This document shows positions 11,704-23,241 of a DNA stretch of 64,000 nt, piece by piece. The notes under the pieces are model-generated. The model searched no databases. It saw nothing but the letters and a program-made list of their open reading frames with translations, and was not told the origin of the DNA. Source of the DNA: Aquatica leii. Taxonomy: Eukaryota; Arthropoda; Insecta; Coleoptera; Lampyridae. Made by a program: the position numbers and the translations under genes. The stretch's first letter is position 1. Each line of letters begins with the position of its first letter. The stretch covers positions 37,765,117-37,829,116 of the forward strand of contig CM069436.1 of NCBI GenBank assembly GCA_035610365.1, in the 5' to 3' direction.

Positions 11704-12265
11704 GTGGATTGGAAGTCCTCTAGACATGTAAAAAAATTGAGTGATGTACTACTAAAATTCAGTAATTTTATACCAGTTGAGTTTAACAGGATATCGAGGA
11801 ACTTAGCAGAACTTGCAAGATGGAAAGCAACGGAACTTCGCACCTTTTTACTCTATTTAGGGCTGTTAGTGCTGAAAATTGCTATCGACATAGCAATATA
11901 CGAACATCTATTGGTATTGCATTGTGCAATTTCCCTACTGGTTTCCAATAAACATTTAAAGAATTTTGGCTCTGATTTCACTGGCACTTGATTAAAAACA
12001 TTTGTAACACATTTTCCAAAGATATATAGAAACAGATTTTTGATTTATAACGTGCATTATTTGAGTCATCTCGTCTGTTTGGAGTCCTCAACAGTTTTTC
12101 ATTTGAGAATTAATTGATGCAGCTTAAGCGCATGGTAAAGTCAACAACCAACCAGCTTGTGGAAATTTATAATAGATTAATAGAACATAATAATTTAAAA
12201 CCAGATATTGTAAACACAGAATTCGAGTTGAAGTTTAAGAAAAATTCTATGAAATATCCATAATA
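11704..12265 (+). pseudogene. Transposase-like C-terminal domain, broken
   Basis: The first block (11704-11991) carries RWKATELRTFLLYLG, VLK and a Y-x-H-L-L-x-L-H-x-A-I pattern. A second block after a frameshift (about 12000-12110) contains YNVHYLSHL. A third (about 12110-12260) contains SFEN, QLKRMVKSTTNQLVEIYNR. This succession (WKATEfR, YNVHnLiHL, FEN, LKrmVr) is the C-terminal part of a transposase-like family common in invertebrate genomes, related to CACTA-type or DUF4218-like proteins by the HNLIHL motif. At least two frameshifts and a stop show it is dead. The family name is uncertain. Confidence 0.55.
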
Positions 12266-12946
12266 ACTGTAAGCAATACAAGAAAATAATTTATATTAAA
12301 TTAACACTGGCGATGCAGTCTCACTCCAAAGCTGACTTCTACTACCTTGTTCAAAATATAAAATATTTTAACATGTAATGACGTAGTAATGCTAGTAGGG
12401 CAAATGTTCACGAACCGTAGCTTACCGTACCGTACCGCCGTACCTATATCCAATAATCTATTAGTGATGATGAGGATGAAACACTACAAACGTGGGATTT
12501 ATCTGAAGTTACAGCAAAATGCTTAGTTTTTTCCTTTATACATGCCCTTTGTTATTCGTTTTTATTTTTGGTACGTTTTGTACTTTGCATGAACGTACAG
12601 AGTGGTGGTAAATGTTGCACGTGAAATTTGAAAATGATAAATAATGAAATCACAAATTAAATTATTTGTTACGCCAAGGACTCGAATTGACCAGTTTGTA
12701 CAAAAACCAAAAAAAAAATTTTTTTTTCAATACCCAGGTAGTTATGAATTTAATTTTATACAGAACTTTAATCCTTCCTAGAGTATTTTTAAGAAGAATC
12801 GTGTAATGTGTTGTATGTTTTTTAATAAATACATACCTATTATGTACTACATATTATACAACTTTTGTATTATTTATTCGGTAACAGTCGAGACTTAATA
12901 TTCGTTTTAAATGCGTCATTCGATACCTTTTATTTACGTCCTCAGT

Positions 12947-13264
12947 CCCGCGCTGTACATAAGGGCAAAGTCGTGTGGTGCACGACGGCGCCGAGGCGCC
13001 TAAAAGCCTTAAAATTCAAAAGTAAAAAAAGATTGTCAAAATACTAGTACTGTCAAGTCAACTGTAAATATCACACAATTACATATTGTACCTGTTTCTA
13101 ATGTTAATATTAAATCAAATGAACAGAACTATACTGGTGTGGGGACCTTTGAGCAGTTGCGCGCCGTGCATAAGGTCAAACTCGTGTGGTGCACGACGGC
13201 GCCGAATACCCTCAAAACTCAAAAGTAAAAAAAAGATAAAGCAACAAACAACACTGTCAAAACA
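12947..13264 (+). repeat. Two direct copies of a ~95-bp unit
   Basis: Copies at about 12947-13043 and 13157-13264 share GTGTGGTGCACGACGGCGCCG, a downstream AAAACTCAAAAGTAAAAAAA-like stretch, and TGTCAAAA near the end. They are much richer in GC at the core than their surroundings. The core is partly self-complementary (CGTGTGGTGCACGACG). No coding meaning was recognised; they may be subterminal repeats of a DNA transposon. Confidence 0.65.
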
Positions 13265-13416
13265 AAGTTTATAATGATAAAAGAAACAGTAAGGAATTGC
13301 TAGCTATTACAGTGTTTTTTATTTGTTTATTTTGTAATAGCGAAGGCTTCCACGACCGGAATCTATACTAACATTAGAATGCCTTCCAGGTTTGGACCGT
13401 GTCATTGTTGTTGTAA

Positions 13417-13464
13417 GCCAAGTTGCCAACGTTTCGTCCACTTTCGTAAGGGCTTCATCAGGGC
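13417..13464 (-). ncRNA. Hammerhead ribozyme-like motif in the Penelope terminal repeat
   Basis: On the minus strand, same sense as the RT, the segment has the hammerhead core order. GCC (stem I) is followed by CTGATGA, a stem-loop II region, GAAA, a small GTT/AAC hairpin (stem III), then a TT cleavage-type dinucleotide and GGC, which closes stem I. Stem II is imperfect in this copy. The opposite arm (about 15160-15180) reads GTGGGC where this copy has GTGGAC, which would restore a GCCC/GGGC stem. Hammerheads are documented in Penelope-like terminal repeats. The extra A after CTGATGA and a C-C opposition in stem III make activity doubtful. Confidence 0.55.
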
Positions 13465-13871
13465 GTGAGATAAATCGCAAAACTCAAACAAGCAACCGAA
13501 ATCTAACTAAGAACTTCTCAAAAGTTAGGTTATCCACTTGTAAAACAAACCATAATCTAAACTCTGAAAAGGTAAGAAAGGAAACGATAACTTGAAAAAG
13601 CAAACGAGAAACTAGCAAAGAACCACTACCGAGTTAGGTAATCAACTTGTGAACCAAGCCAGATTCTAAACTCCGTAAAAGTAACTTAAGAAGAAATAGT
13701 CTCCGTAGGAAAAGGATCGTCACGGATGGTTAAGCTCGACTATGATTGGGTTACGGTTGATAAGGGGCGTGTTTTCGATAAATGACTAATAACCGGAAAC
13801 CAAAGAGGGGATAGTTCGAAACCATGATCACAATTGAAGTTATTGGGGTGTTTGATGATTTCTATGCTTTC

Positions 13872-14882
13872 TTAGAATTTCTTGTTGAAAAAGAATGGAG
13901 ATTTGGCAATCAACGAAACATTATCAAAATCTATCTTGTGACCTGTAGTAAAATGATGTTCAGCTACCGTAGACTTGAAAATATACCTTTTCCTTATACA
14001 ACGATCATGTTCTGAAATGCGAGTAATGACGGAACGACCGGTTTCACCAATGTAGACTAAACCACAGAAACAAAGAATTTGGTATACACCTTGAGATAAA
14101 AGTGTAAGAAATTTGTCTTTGGGAGAAGGAAGAATCTGAGAGGTTTTGCCTGTCGAGTTGAATATGGGTTTAATACCATTCTTCACTAAGGTTCTAGTAA
14201 GATGACGGAGTTCCGAGTCTAGCTTCTTAGGTTGGCAAATAGAAAAGGCACGATGAACCAAAGATTCAATAACAGAACGTTTCTGTGCAGGATGTTGATG
14301 AGACGAAGCATGAAGGTATCTGTCCGTATGGGTGGGTTTGCGATAAACAGAATGGTCCAGAAGTCCGTCGGGCTTATGAGTCACAAGAACGTCAAGAAAA
14401 GGAAGAGAACCATTACTTTCGATTTCCATAGTAAATTTGATATCTAACTGTTGGTTGTCAAAATGATCAAGAAACTTAGACAATTCAAGATGAACATGAG
14501 ACCAAACAATAAACGTGTCGTCAACATACCTAAACCACACTTTAGGTTTTAATATTGATGATTCCAAAGCAACCGTTTTAAAGGATTCCATAAAAATGTT
14601 AGCTACAACAGGTGATACAGGAGAACCCATAGCAGCACCAGAAACTTGTTCGTAAAACTTATTATCAAATTGGAAGTAAGTAGAGGATAGACACTTTTCA
14701 ATAAAAGGAACCAAACTCAAGTCCTTGTCATGTTGAGACAGAATCTGTTTGATGATAATAAGCGAATCCTTAATAGGAACTTTAGTAAAAAGTGAAGTAA
14801 TATGAAAGCTCACGGGAAGATTTTGGGGTTCAAGTTTTATAGTTTCTAGACGTTGAATAAAATACTGAGAGTTGAGAATCAA
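13872..14882 (-). pseudogene. Penelope-like reverse transcriptase with GIY-YIG nuclease
   Basis: A 336-residue open frame without stops. RT motifs: motif A region SFHITSLFTKVPI (residues 24-40), the GAAMGSPVSPVVANIF motif (about 83-98), catalytic YVDD in RYVDDTF (about 117-123), and SLPFLDVLV further on. A GIY-YIG nuclease follows near the C terminus (about residues 265-320): GVYQILC, GLVYIGETGRSV, then R and HD. Full-length proteins of this class are roughly twice as long; the N-terminal part is missing because the frame starts at the inner edge of the terminal repeat. Motif A normally has the metal-binding Asp in SFDV; here a His codon (CAT) stands in its place, so this copy should be catalytically dead even though the frame is open. 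Confidence 0.88.
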
Positions 14883-15239
14883 CCGTAACCCAATCAGAGT
14901 CAGAGCTTAACAATCCGTGACGATCTTTTTCCTTTATATACGGAGTCTATTTCTTCTTAAGTCACTTCTACGGAGTTTAGAATCTGGCTTGGTTCACAAG
15001 TTGATTACCCAACTCGGTAGTGGTTCTTTGTTGGATTTTCGTTTGCTTTTTCAAGTTATCGTTTTCTTTCTTACCTTTTCAGAGTTTAGATTATAACTTG
15101 TTTCACAAGTGGATAACCTAACTTTTGAGAAGTTCTTAGTTAGATTTCGATTGCTTCTTACGAAAGTGGGCGAAACGTTGGCAACAACAACAATGACACG
15201 GTCCAAACCCGGAAGACATTCTAATAATAGCATTTATTT

Positions 15240-15818
15240 GATCGAATACGTAACATGATAACATGAATTGTGTGAACTCAAAGAAATCTTTTTTTTTCAT
15301 GTTTGAGCTTGAAATACGGCTTGCAACAAGCCAACGAGCGAACAAGCGTTTTTTTCCTGTCTGAGCAAAACTTTATATATTTAAGCGTTGCATCGGTTGC
15401 GATTTCATTTGTTGCCTGATTCCCGATCGACAGTTAACTTAGCAAAGTGAAAAGGTGCATGGAGTAAAAGATATCTGCTTTTGAAGTTTTAGTTCTTTGT
15501 AGTTTTACAGACTTTATGGTGATGTGTTTGGTGTTGTGTTAAGGTAAGGTAAGTTCATCTAAAATTTATTTTTTATTTTAGATTTATTAAAACATTAAAA
15601 GCCAAAAACTTGCATCTCAAATATCCTTTTATATTTGATTATATAAGCATCATTGTTAATTGAAGTAAATCCAAACAAACAAATTTTAAAAAACTTGAAA
15701 TAAGTAATGTTGAGAAAATACTTTCAAGTTTGAGTTTAAGACGTGGAAACATTTCCAGTTTTCATGAATAATTTGTCAATTTGTTTACATACGTATTAAT
15801 TTCTTTACAGTATACAGA
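15240..15818. other. Leader region of the hAT pseudogene, no gene
   Basis: AT-rich sequence between the Penelope element and the hAT start codon. It ends in an acceptor-like TTTCTTTACAG at about 15802-15812, so a spliced leader for the hAT gene is possible. No terminal inverted repeat was identified. Confidence 0.35.
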
Positions 15819-18172
15819 ATGTCAAAAAAAAGAAGAAATTGTCTAGATACCAAAATTTGCTAAATAAAAAAAAAGGAGAGGAAGAATTGGAAAATCATAT
15901 CAAAATTACGCATCTTTTTTCGAAACCCGAGTCTACTTTGCCAATTATTAATAACAATAATACAGCTGAATTTCAATATTCTGAACTTGTACTTGAAACA
16001 AATATCACCAGCAGACAAGAAACTGACCTTCTTAAAAGCAATCATCAACATCTTCAAGTTCCGCTGATAATGAGAACTCGACAACTTCAAAAATTACCAG
16101 AACGAAAAATATGTGTCAACTTTCAAAATATACTGCACTATGACAACAAATCAAAAATTGAGCGTTCTTGGTTGTTGTATTCCGAAACAAAGAATTCACT
16201 TTGCAAAATTTCTAATGACAGCGATTTACCGCTTTAGTGATGAATGTGGTTACAATAGCTGGCAGTATTTAAGTGAACATTTAAACATTTATGAAAAGAG
16301 CAAGTGACATATCGAAAATGTTATGAAATGGTTAGATCTTTCTAACCGTTTTGATAAAAATGAAATAATTGTTTCTGAAATTCAAAATGAAATAAACAGA
16401 GAAACTAAATACTGACAATAAAGAAAGAATTTTATACGTGATTCAGTTTTTAGGTCAGCAAAATTTAGCTTTTTATGGAAGTGGTAATAAGTTGTTTGAG
16501 AAAAACAATGGTAACGTTTTAAAATGCATAGAAATGATTTACAAATTCGACCTGGTTGTGTCAGAACATACAAAACGCTCTCAAATAAAGATCATAAAAA
16601 CTATCTCGGGGATAAAATACAAAATGACGTAATTAACTTGATCGGTGAAAATATCAAATCCAAAATTTAGAACTAACTAAAAAGGCAAAATATTATTCCA
16701 TATTATTAGACTGCACTCCTGATTCTAGTCACCAAGAACAAATTTTAGTTTGTATAAGATTTGTTAATTTCAAGAGCATGGGAATTATTATAGAAGAACC
16801 TTTTTAATATTTTGTCTTGCAGATGATGTTCCGGGTGAAGGCTTGACAAAATTTCTTTTTTCAGCGATAGAGAAAGAAGGCTTAAGTATCAACGATTTGC
16901 GGGGTCAGAGTTACGACAATGGCGTAAATATGCGTGGTAGGCATATAGATCTACAAAAAAAGATTTGGATTTCAATACGCGACCTTTCTTTGTTCCTTGT
17001 CGCAATCATACGGTAAATTTAGTTGTCAACGATGCCGCAAAATCGAATACTTTGAGCATCAATTTTTTTCGTTCGAACTGTTTGCATTTTTTTAGCTTCT
17101 ACTAAACGCTGGTCAATTCTGAAATCTAATTTATCTAATGTAACAAATTTAACTTTAAAACATTTATCGGATACTCGATGGTATAGTAGAATAGATGCAA
17201 TAACTCCTTTAAAGTATCAACTTGGGGAGGTTTATGATGCTCTGTTTGAAATAAGCGGAGAAAACTTTGAAAATAACGTAAAAAATTTGACTGTAACGTT
17301 AGTCAAAAAAATGCAAAATTTTGAGTTTATTTGCATTCGTATATTGTGGTATAATTTAAGTAAAGTTAACATTGTTTGTTTTGAAAGCTTATCGCTCCGA
17401 TAAAGGTTTTAATGATCTATTGATTGATGCTAAAGAAATAGCATTCAGCTTAGACATAGAACCTTACAACAACAAAGAAGTCTAAAACCGCAAAAAATAA
17501 AAAAAACATTTTGATTATGAATGTGACGATAAACCGATCCACGACGAAACTTTAAAGTTCAAAGTTGATTGTTTTTTTAATGCTCTAGATGTAATTACAA
17601 CAGCAGTGGACGAGAGATTCCAATTACTTTCTTCTTATTCTAATAATTTCGCGTTTTTATGGAATATTGATAAATTTACAAATTATTCTAAAAACGAACA
17701 ATTAGAATTATGTCAGAAAGTTGAAAATTTATTAAATGACAAAACTCGCAATAAACGAGCCGTGGAACTTATTAAAGAATTGCAATATTTACAAAATTTT
17801 GATGAAAAAGTTATTACGCCTCTAGAAGAAACTTTAAATTATATAACAATTAATAACTTAGTGGATTCTTTTCGTAATACGGGCATAATACTTCGTATTT
17901 TATTAACAATGCCGGTTTCTGTTGCTACCAGAGAACGATGTTTTTCAAAATTCAAAATAATAAAAAAATATTTAAGATCGACCATGAGGCAAAACCGACT
18001 AAGTAATCTTGCTATCATTTCAATAGAAACGGGCCAGCTAAAAGAATTAGACACCGAAGATTTAATTAAACAATTTGCAAAAATTAAATCACGGAAAGCT
18101 CAATTCACTTATTATCCTCGCCAGGAGTGTTTACCCCTACGTCATCACTTACAATCATATGGTGTAAGATGA
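15819..18172 (+). pseudogene. hAT transposase-like gene (ZMYM1/DUF4371 type), broken
   Basis: Fragments across 2.35 kb follow the order of hAT-derived proteins annotated as zinc finger MYM-type 1-like. The order is: N-terminal Lys/Arg-rich start at 15819; RSWLLYSETKNSLC of the TTF-type finger (about 16165-16205); GYNSWQYLSEHLN (about 16245-16285); FLGQQNLAFYGSGNKLFEKNNGN (about 16445-16520); LLDCTPDSSHQEQ (about 16700-16745); DDVPGEGLTKFL and LRGQSYDNGVNMRG (about 16820-16940). An uninterrupted 188-residue C-terminal frame (17606-18172) holds the hAT dimerisation motif, with VATRERCFSKFKIIKKYLRS and RLSNLAIISIE. Many frameshifts and stops occur before 17600. Its last codons overlap an inverted repeat (18116-18144). 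Confidence 0.82.
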
Positions 18173-18714
18173 AAAACATGAGTCAAATATTTCCGTAATA
18201 ATGAATTAAATTCTGATTAGAAAAGATACCCCGAGATGGCAGCACTTAAAGTTGGTATTTTAGTTTTCAGTTTCAAGTAAACATTTAAACAAAACCCGTA
18301 TAATTCCAAAATACAATTACTTATTTGTTGTTTTATTTTGTAAAAATTAGAGAACCTTAATTTTATTATCGTAATGATAACAATATCCTTGAAATGTAAC
18401 AGGTGTTTGGTACGTTTGTCACAGTTAGTTTGCAGGTTATGTAGGACACGAGTTTCGAGGTTATGTACACTGGTACTACATTAGTCAAATAAGAATTCAA
18501 TTCATATGAATATAAAACAAATTGATTTCGTGTTTATAGGTTTACTCTTTCTACTACATTTGCTCATTCAATACCGTATGTCGATTTCGTCAAATGCACT
18601 GCGAATGTTCACCATCCTTATTTACTTCACTGATTTATATGAGAAGACATTATAAACAAACTGGATAGCTAGTTTCAGACATTAATGACGTAGGGGTAAA
18701 CATTCCTGACGAGG
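18116..18714. repeat. 29-bp inverted repeat pair overlapping the hAT 3' end
   Basis: Arms 18116-18144 and 18686-18714 match at 27 of 29 positions in opposite orientation; the shared core is TGTTTACCCCTACGTCA. The left arm lies inside the last codons of the hAT frame. The 540 bp between arms are AT-rich and non-coding. Confidence 0.75.
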
Positions 18715-18719
18715 AAAAT

Positions 18720-19116
18720 AGCTAAAATATTAATATATCTAACCTAACCTGGATATTAACCTTTAAAAGGTGACATCTTGCATTATTAAAATAATATATT
18801 GTTTTGTTTTCATTTGTCGATCAGTTTGGTTTAATGTTTTAAATGTTTTTTTTTATTTCTTGTGCTTTTTTATCATATATTACATTTGAAACCAAAATAC
18901 AAAAATTTTGAGTTGTAATACTGTTAGAATATATTGCTGTTTTATAATGATGTTATGTACCTCAATAAAAAAATACTTGAATGGCTTAGGGCTTGTACTT
19001 GTAAAATATAAAAATGAAAATAAATTTATGAAAATACTTTTTAAAATTATTTTTCAATAGTGGATGATAATATCTAAGTACTGTAGGTTACGTCCTCCTT
19101 TTATATTTAATAAATG
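18720..19116. other. AT-rich, nothing recognised
   Basis: Sequence between the inverted repeat and the second Penelope remnant shows no coding, RNA or repeat signal that I can support. Confidence 0.4.
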
Positions 19117-20495
19117 AATCGGTTAAGAATACTCTTCACTAGGAGGGGCAAATTAAACCACTTTTAATATTTTGCGCAGAATCTGGAAATTCGTTTGACG
19201 GAGCACACTGTATAGATTAACCTTTAGACTTTCGATAGTTTTAGTAAGGTTATGTATCTGCCAATACGTTATATCGATTTCAATTTTGATAATCGATTTT
19301 TTATAGTTAATAATTAATCTATCTAACTTATTGCTAAAAAGGGTGTGATCAGCCTGTATTAAGTACGTGCATTTAAATTACTTTTCGAAACACCCACACA
19401 ATCAAAAGATTAATACGATCAATGCTATGAAAAATAAAATATTAAGTTTAAGCAGTCCACAGTTCGTTACGAAAAATCTTAACTGCTTAAAGAACATATT
19501 AAGGAAAAATAACTACAGTAATAACATAATAAACAGAATACTCATATACACTAACACAACTAATAATAATAATACTCCACCACCAATAAACCCATCCATT
19601 ACTAACCCTAATACTAACCCTAACACTAACGTTATTTACACAAAAATAATAAAGGTTCCAAACCTAACAAAAAGAATAATTCCGATTATAAAAACCAATC
19701 ATATTAAAATAATATCTTATATCACTAATACTATCTATAACATGCTGTACAGTAGAACTAAACATAAAACTAATATAACTGAAAAACATGATGTAGTGTA
19801 CAAGCTAGATTGTATAGGATGCCAAGCGTGTTACATAGGACAAACGAAACAGAAAATAAAAAATCGGATCAATAATCACATGTATGATTGGCGAAACTGT
19901 GTTAGCGTTACATCATATCAATATGGGACATAACTTTGACTTCAACAATCCCATAATTTTAGACAGAGATTGTAACTATAAAAAGCGATTAGTTTCAGAG
20001 ATGATATTCATCAACGTTTACAAAAACAACATTAACTTTAATACAGACACTAATCATTTAAGTAATGTATACAACAGTTTAATATCAAAGATTAGTTATT
20101 AGCATTATATAGGTCTATTAAATTCGCGGTATTTTTCGTTTCTTATCTTACTTGATTGCTTTGACATTGCAAATATAATTTTTGATTATACATGTCGTGT
20201 CAATTGTTTGTCATTCTTAGTTAATTGTTCATATACACTATTTTAATTATTTGACTTTTTTTAGTAATATTTTAACAATTTATTCATGTTAATTTATATT
20301 GTGTAATTAGTTGTCATGTTGTTTGGAGTTAAGGACGATTCCACTCTAACCTTTTTGTGTAAGTTTCTTGTTTTGTACCTAAAACGTATTATTTATTATG
20401 TAATAAGAAATGTGTAACTTACGTACAATATATTTCAGTGGCCTGAAGAAGTGGTTTAATTTGCCCCTTCTAGTGAAGAGTATTCTTAACCGATT
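19117..20495 (+). mobile_element. Second Penelope-like remnant bounded by inverted repeats
   Basis: A GIY-YIG-bearing fragment on the plus strand is bounded by 47-bp inverted arms (19117-19163 and 20449-20495) that differ at one base. Such near-identity suggests either recent insertion or gene conversion. The coding part keeps only the C-terminal third of the protein, so the copy is heavily 5'-truncated. It differs in sequence and repeat from the 13.4-15.2 kb element, so two Penelope families are present. Confidence 0.75.
19367..20102 (+). pseudogene. Penelope-like C-terminal region with GIY-YIG nuclease, frameshifted
   Basis: The first frame (19367-19933) ends just after the GIY-YIG core: DVVYKLDCIGCQACYIGQTKQKIKNRINNH, with two Cys ahead of YIGQT. 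The second frame (19884-20102) continues with ALHHINMGHNFDF, then IILDRDCNYKKRLVSEMIFI, the His and Glu region of the nuclease. A single frameshift near 19890-19910 separates them. The upstream part is Asn/Thr-rich linker. No reverse transcriptase core is present. Confidence 0.8.
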
Positions 20496-20509
20496 AATTT
20501 AGATAATAT

Positions 20510-22354
20510 CTAACTTAACCTGTATCTGTACTCACATATGAACATAATACAAATTTTGGGCGTTATTTTAAATTTGCACAAGGGGCCAAAAGTGCTAGGC
20601 GCGGGCCTGTACGTCCTGGTAATAAACGCGTCGTTAATATTCGTTTCAATTACGTTGCCAAAAGATGTCATAGAAGTGTGACATTTCAACGTGTAAAACT
20701 CGTAATATAGACGTCTCAAAAACACGTCTTTTAGTTGAAATATTACCAATGTATCACGTGTTTTTATTATTTTTCTGTTTGCTAGGTCGATAGCCCCTTG
20801 TAATTAAAAAATAGATCACAAAAAATAGATAAATTTAAGAATTGGTTTAAATAAGAAGCTACCAACAAAGCTCAGCCGAAATTAGTAGCAGCAGAAATAA
20901 GAATTAATTTTTTTGTGATGTTATTGTTATACAACATTTAAGGTGTAAATAATTATATGTTTGATAAAAACAATTTCTATGTTTTTCTGGTAAACTGGAA
21001 ACATTTCGGAAATATAACAGTTAGATAAAAGGTTCTCAAGTATTATTGAAACATCAATCAAGCGTTTAGTATACTTTAAGATACAGTTGAAGTAATACAT
21101 TTTTGCATATTTTAGTAATGTTACCGTTCTTATTATGTATTTTAATTGCTTGCGTTTTATTTATTTTTGATTACGTTAAAATTTTAAGGATTGCATAATT
21201 GCAGTTGACTTTGAACGCTTTACACTGTATAGACATTGATTTTAAAATGGCAATGGTATTAATTACAATAACTTTAATATTTTCTCGTGTTTTGCGTAAA
21301 AGGAAACTTTGAAGAACGCATTCTTGAAAGACATAATTAATACTACATTGTACTTGAACTTTAATTCGTTATAAATCGAAGGTTATTAATATTGTTAGAA
21401 CTCAATAGATATTGTAATAATTTATGCCGTTTTATACAGTTACGAATAATACAAACATTCTGCATTTTGTACTAAGAAAAAATCTATTCGTGACCTAAAA
21501 CACGCAACTATAATTGTAAAATTGTAGTTTCACAATAATAAGCTGAATTGACTATTACGTTGATGTATGACAGCAATCACGTTTCATCAATATATCATTG
21601 GTAAGCAAATTAGTAGATTCGTGATTGTAATTGCATCCGTTCTATTGTACAAGTCAAAACAGCAGTTATCACAGACGGTAAAATGAAAACCAAAAATTCA
21701 TTATATGAACGAAAACGGTGGTGTTACTTGCACAAAACATTATTAGTGATTAAATACATTTCATGCAATTCAATTGGTAATCGCTGTAATCAGAAAGTTC
21801 AAGTGTCATTTAACCTTGACAGTTATAAACAAAATCAATCGGTTTGTACCAGTAAGTACAACGATTAATGAACTTGGAGTTTTATGCAGCGGTCAAGACC
21901 AAACTACTTCAAAAAGTAGGCCAATAATCGTCATCCTGTCTCAGTCTGACCTTCGAGTCAGAAGACAAAATTGTTTTTAAATAATTTATTTTAGTTGATA
22001 TTGAACATACTAAAATTGTGAATAATACGTATCTAATTTGCAAAAAAGCATACGATAACTTACTAATTATAAGCAGTATCACTTCTTAATTATTACAACA
22101 CTATACTTATTTTTGTATACTTATCAGTCATACAGTGGTAGTGTATGTTAATGTTTGAAGAAGCTTAGTTAGAACGAAGCCTTAAATTTTTACTAGTTTG
22201 GTACTGAAAAACTGAGTGTTTTGAAAGGTAAGAAATAATTAGAAATTGATTAAAGTAGAAGTCACCAATACTTATGTAATCAAGTCAAAATCAAAACTGT
22301 TTTCAAAAAATAATGTAAAATTGGTATGTAACAAAAAGTAGTTTTACACATCTG
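20510..22354. other. AT-rich non-coding DNA
   Basis: No open frame with family resemblance, RNA gene or structured repeat was found in about 1.8 kb. Confidence 0.45.
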
Positions 22355-22768
22355 TTAGTCTAACGTGACCATACGTCCCTCATTTGGAGGAACAGTCCCA
22401 CATTTTAAATTTCTGTCCCTCATCAGCAACTGTCCCTCAAATAAAGTCCATCGCATCCCTTAAAACTCTTACATAAAACGAATTGAACATTAACTTTGCA
22501 ACTATGTGTTTTTAAAATTCAAGGATATATTTCATTTAATTTCTATTATTTTTTGAAATAAATTATCGTTTTGTCTTTATATCAAATACTATTATTACAA
22601 ATGCATATATTTAAAACATGAACAAATTTGGTTTAGATTTATTAAAACATATTTCAGTTCCTATCTATCGGAATGTCCCTCCTTAAGCAGTTTCAAAACT
22701 GATGACTTTATGCTAGGCAAAACTGCGTTTGGACGTACATTATAATGTCATTTATTACGTTAGACTAA
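22355..22768. mobile_element. Short non-autonomous DNA element (hAT-like ends)
   Basis: Perfect 12-bp inverted ends, TTAGTCTAACGT (22355-22366) and its complement (22757-22768), enclose 414 bp. The left inner part reads GTGACCATACGTCCCTC and then repeated GTCCC boxes, a pattern seen at hAT (Charlie-like) ends; TACGTCC recurs inverted near the right end. No coding capacity. A clean 8-bp target duplication was not seen. Confidence 0.5.
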
Positions 22769-23241
22769 TTTACTTGCTATAGCATTTTTTTTAAATAATT
22801 TTTTTCTGCAATCGACATTTGGATTTGTTAATCTTTCTATTAAATAACGTATCAAAGTGAACTAGACAACTGAATCAAAATTACAAAAGCAACGTATTTG
22901 TGAATCGGGGATTTTAATATTTTTTTGCAAACCATATTTATCTCAAGTTTGATAATATAGACTAAATATTTATTAAAAATATATTGCAAACGTATACATT
23001 ATGTACAAGAATATTATTTTTACAACTTAGCAAAGATTATCTTGACAAATCAGCGTAATTCTAAGTTAGTAAGTGACACACAGCAAACTGCACGAACGCA
23101 AGACTTTTTTTCTGTTAATGTAAAATTTTGTATTTAAATTTTTGTAGAATAACACTATTAAAGTAAGTACCTATTAACTAAACTAAAAGACTAATATTTG
23201 AAAAAAAAACTCTTGCGTATAAGACCGAATCGCATACTTCT

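Larger units (their letters stand above)
13373..15225 (-). mobile_element. Penelope-like element with inverted terminal repeats
   Basis: A reverse transcriptase plus GIY-YIG open frame on the minus strand is enclosed by two related arms in opposite orientation: left about 13373-13760, right about 14884-15225. Matching stretches include ATTAGAATG, GGTTTGGACCGTGTCATTG, the CAACGTTTCG region, and the ACCGTAACCCAATC / GATTGGGTTACGG junctions at the inner ends. Penelope-like elements are known to carry direct or inverted terminal repeats (pLTRs). The coding region is cut at its 5' side exactly where the right arm begins, as expected for 5' truncation during reverse transcription. Confidence 0.85.

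Noticed and set aside
15051-15345. Short minus-strand open frames beside the Penelope element
   Set aside because: They fall in the terminal repeat and mirror frames in the other arm; they are repeat sequence, not genes.
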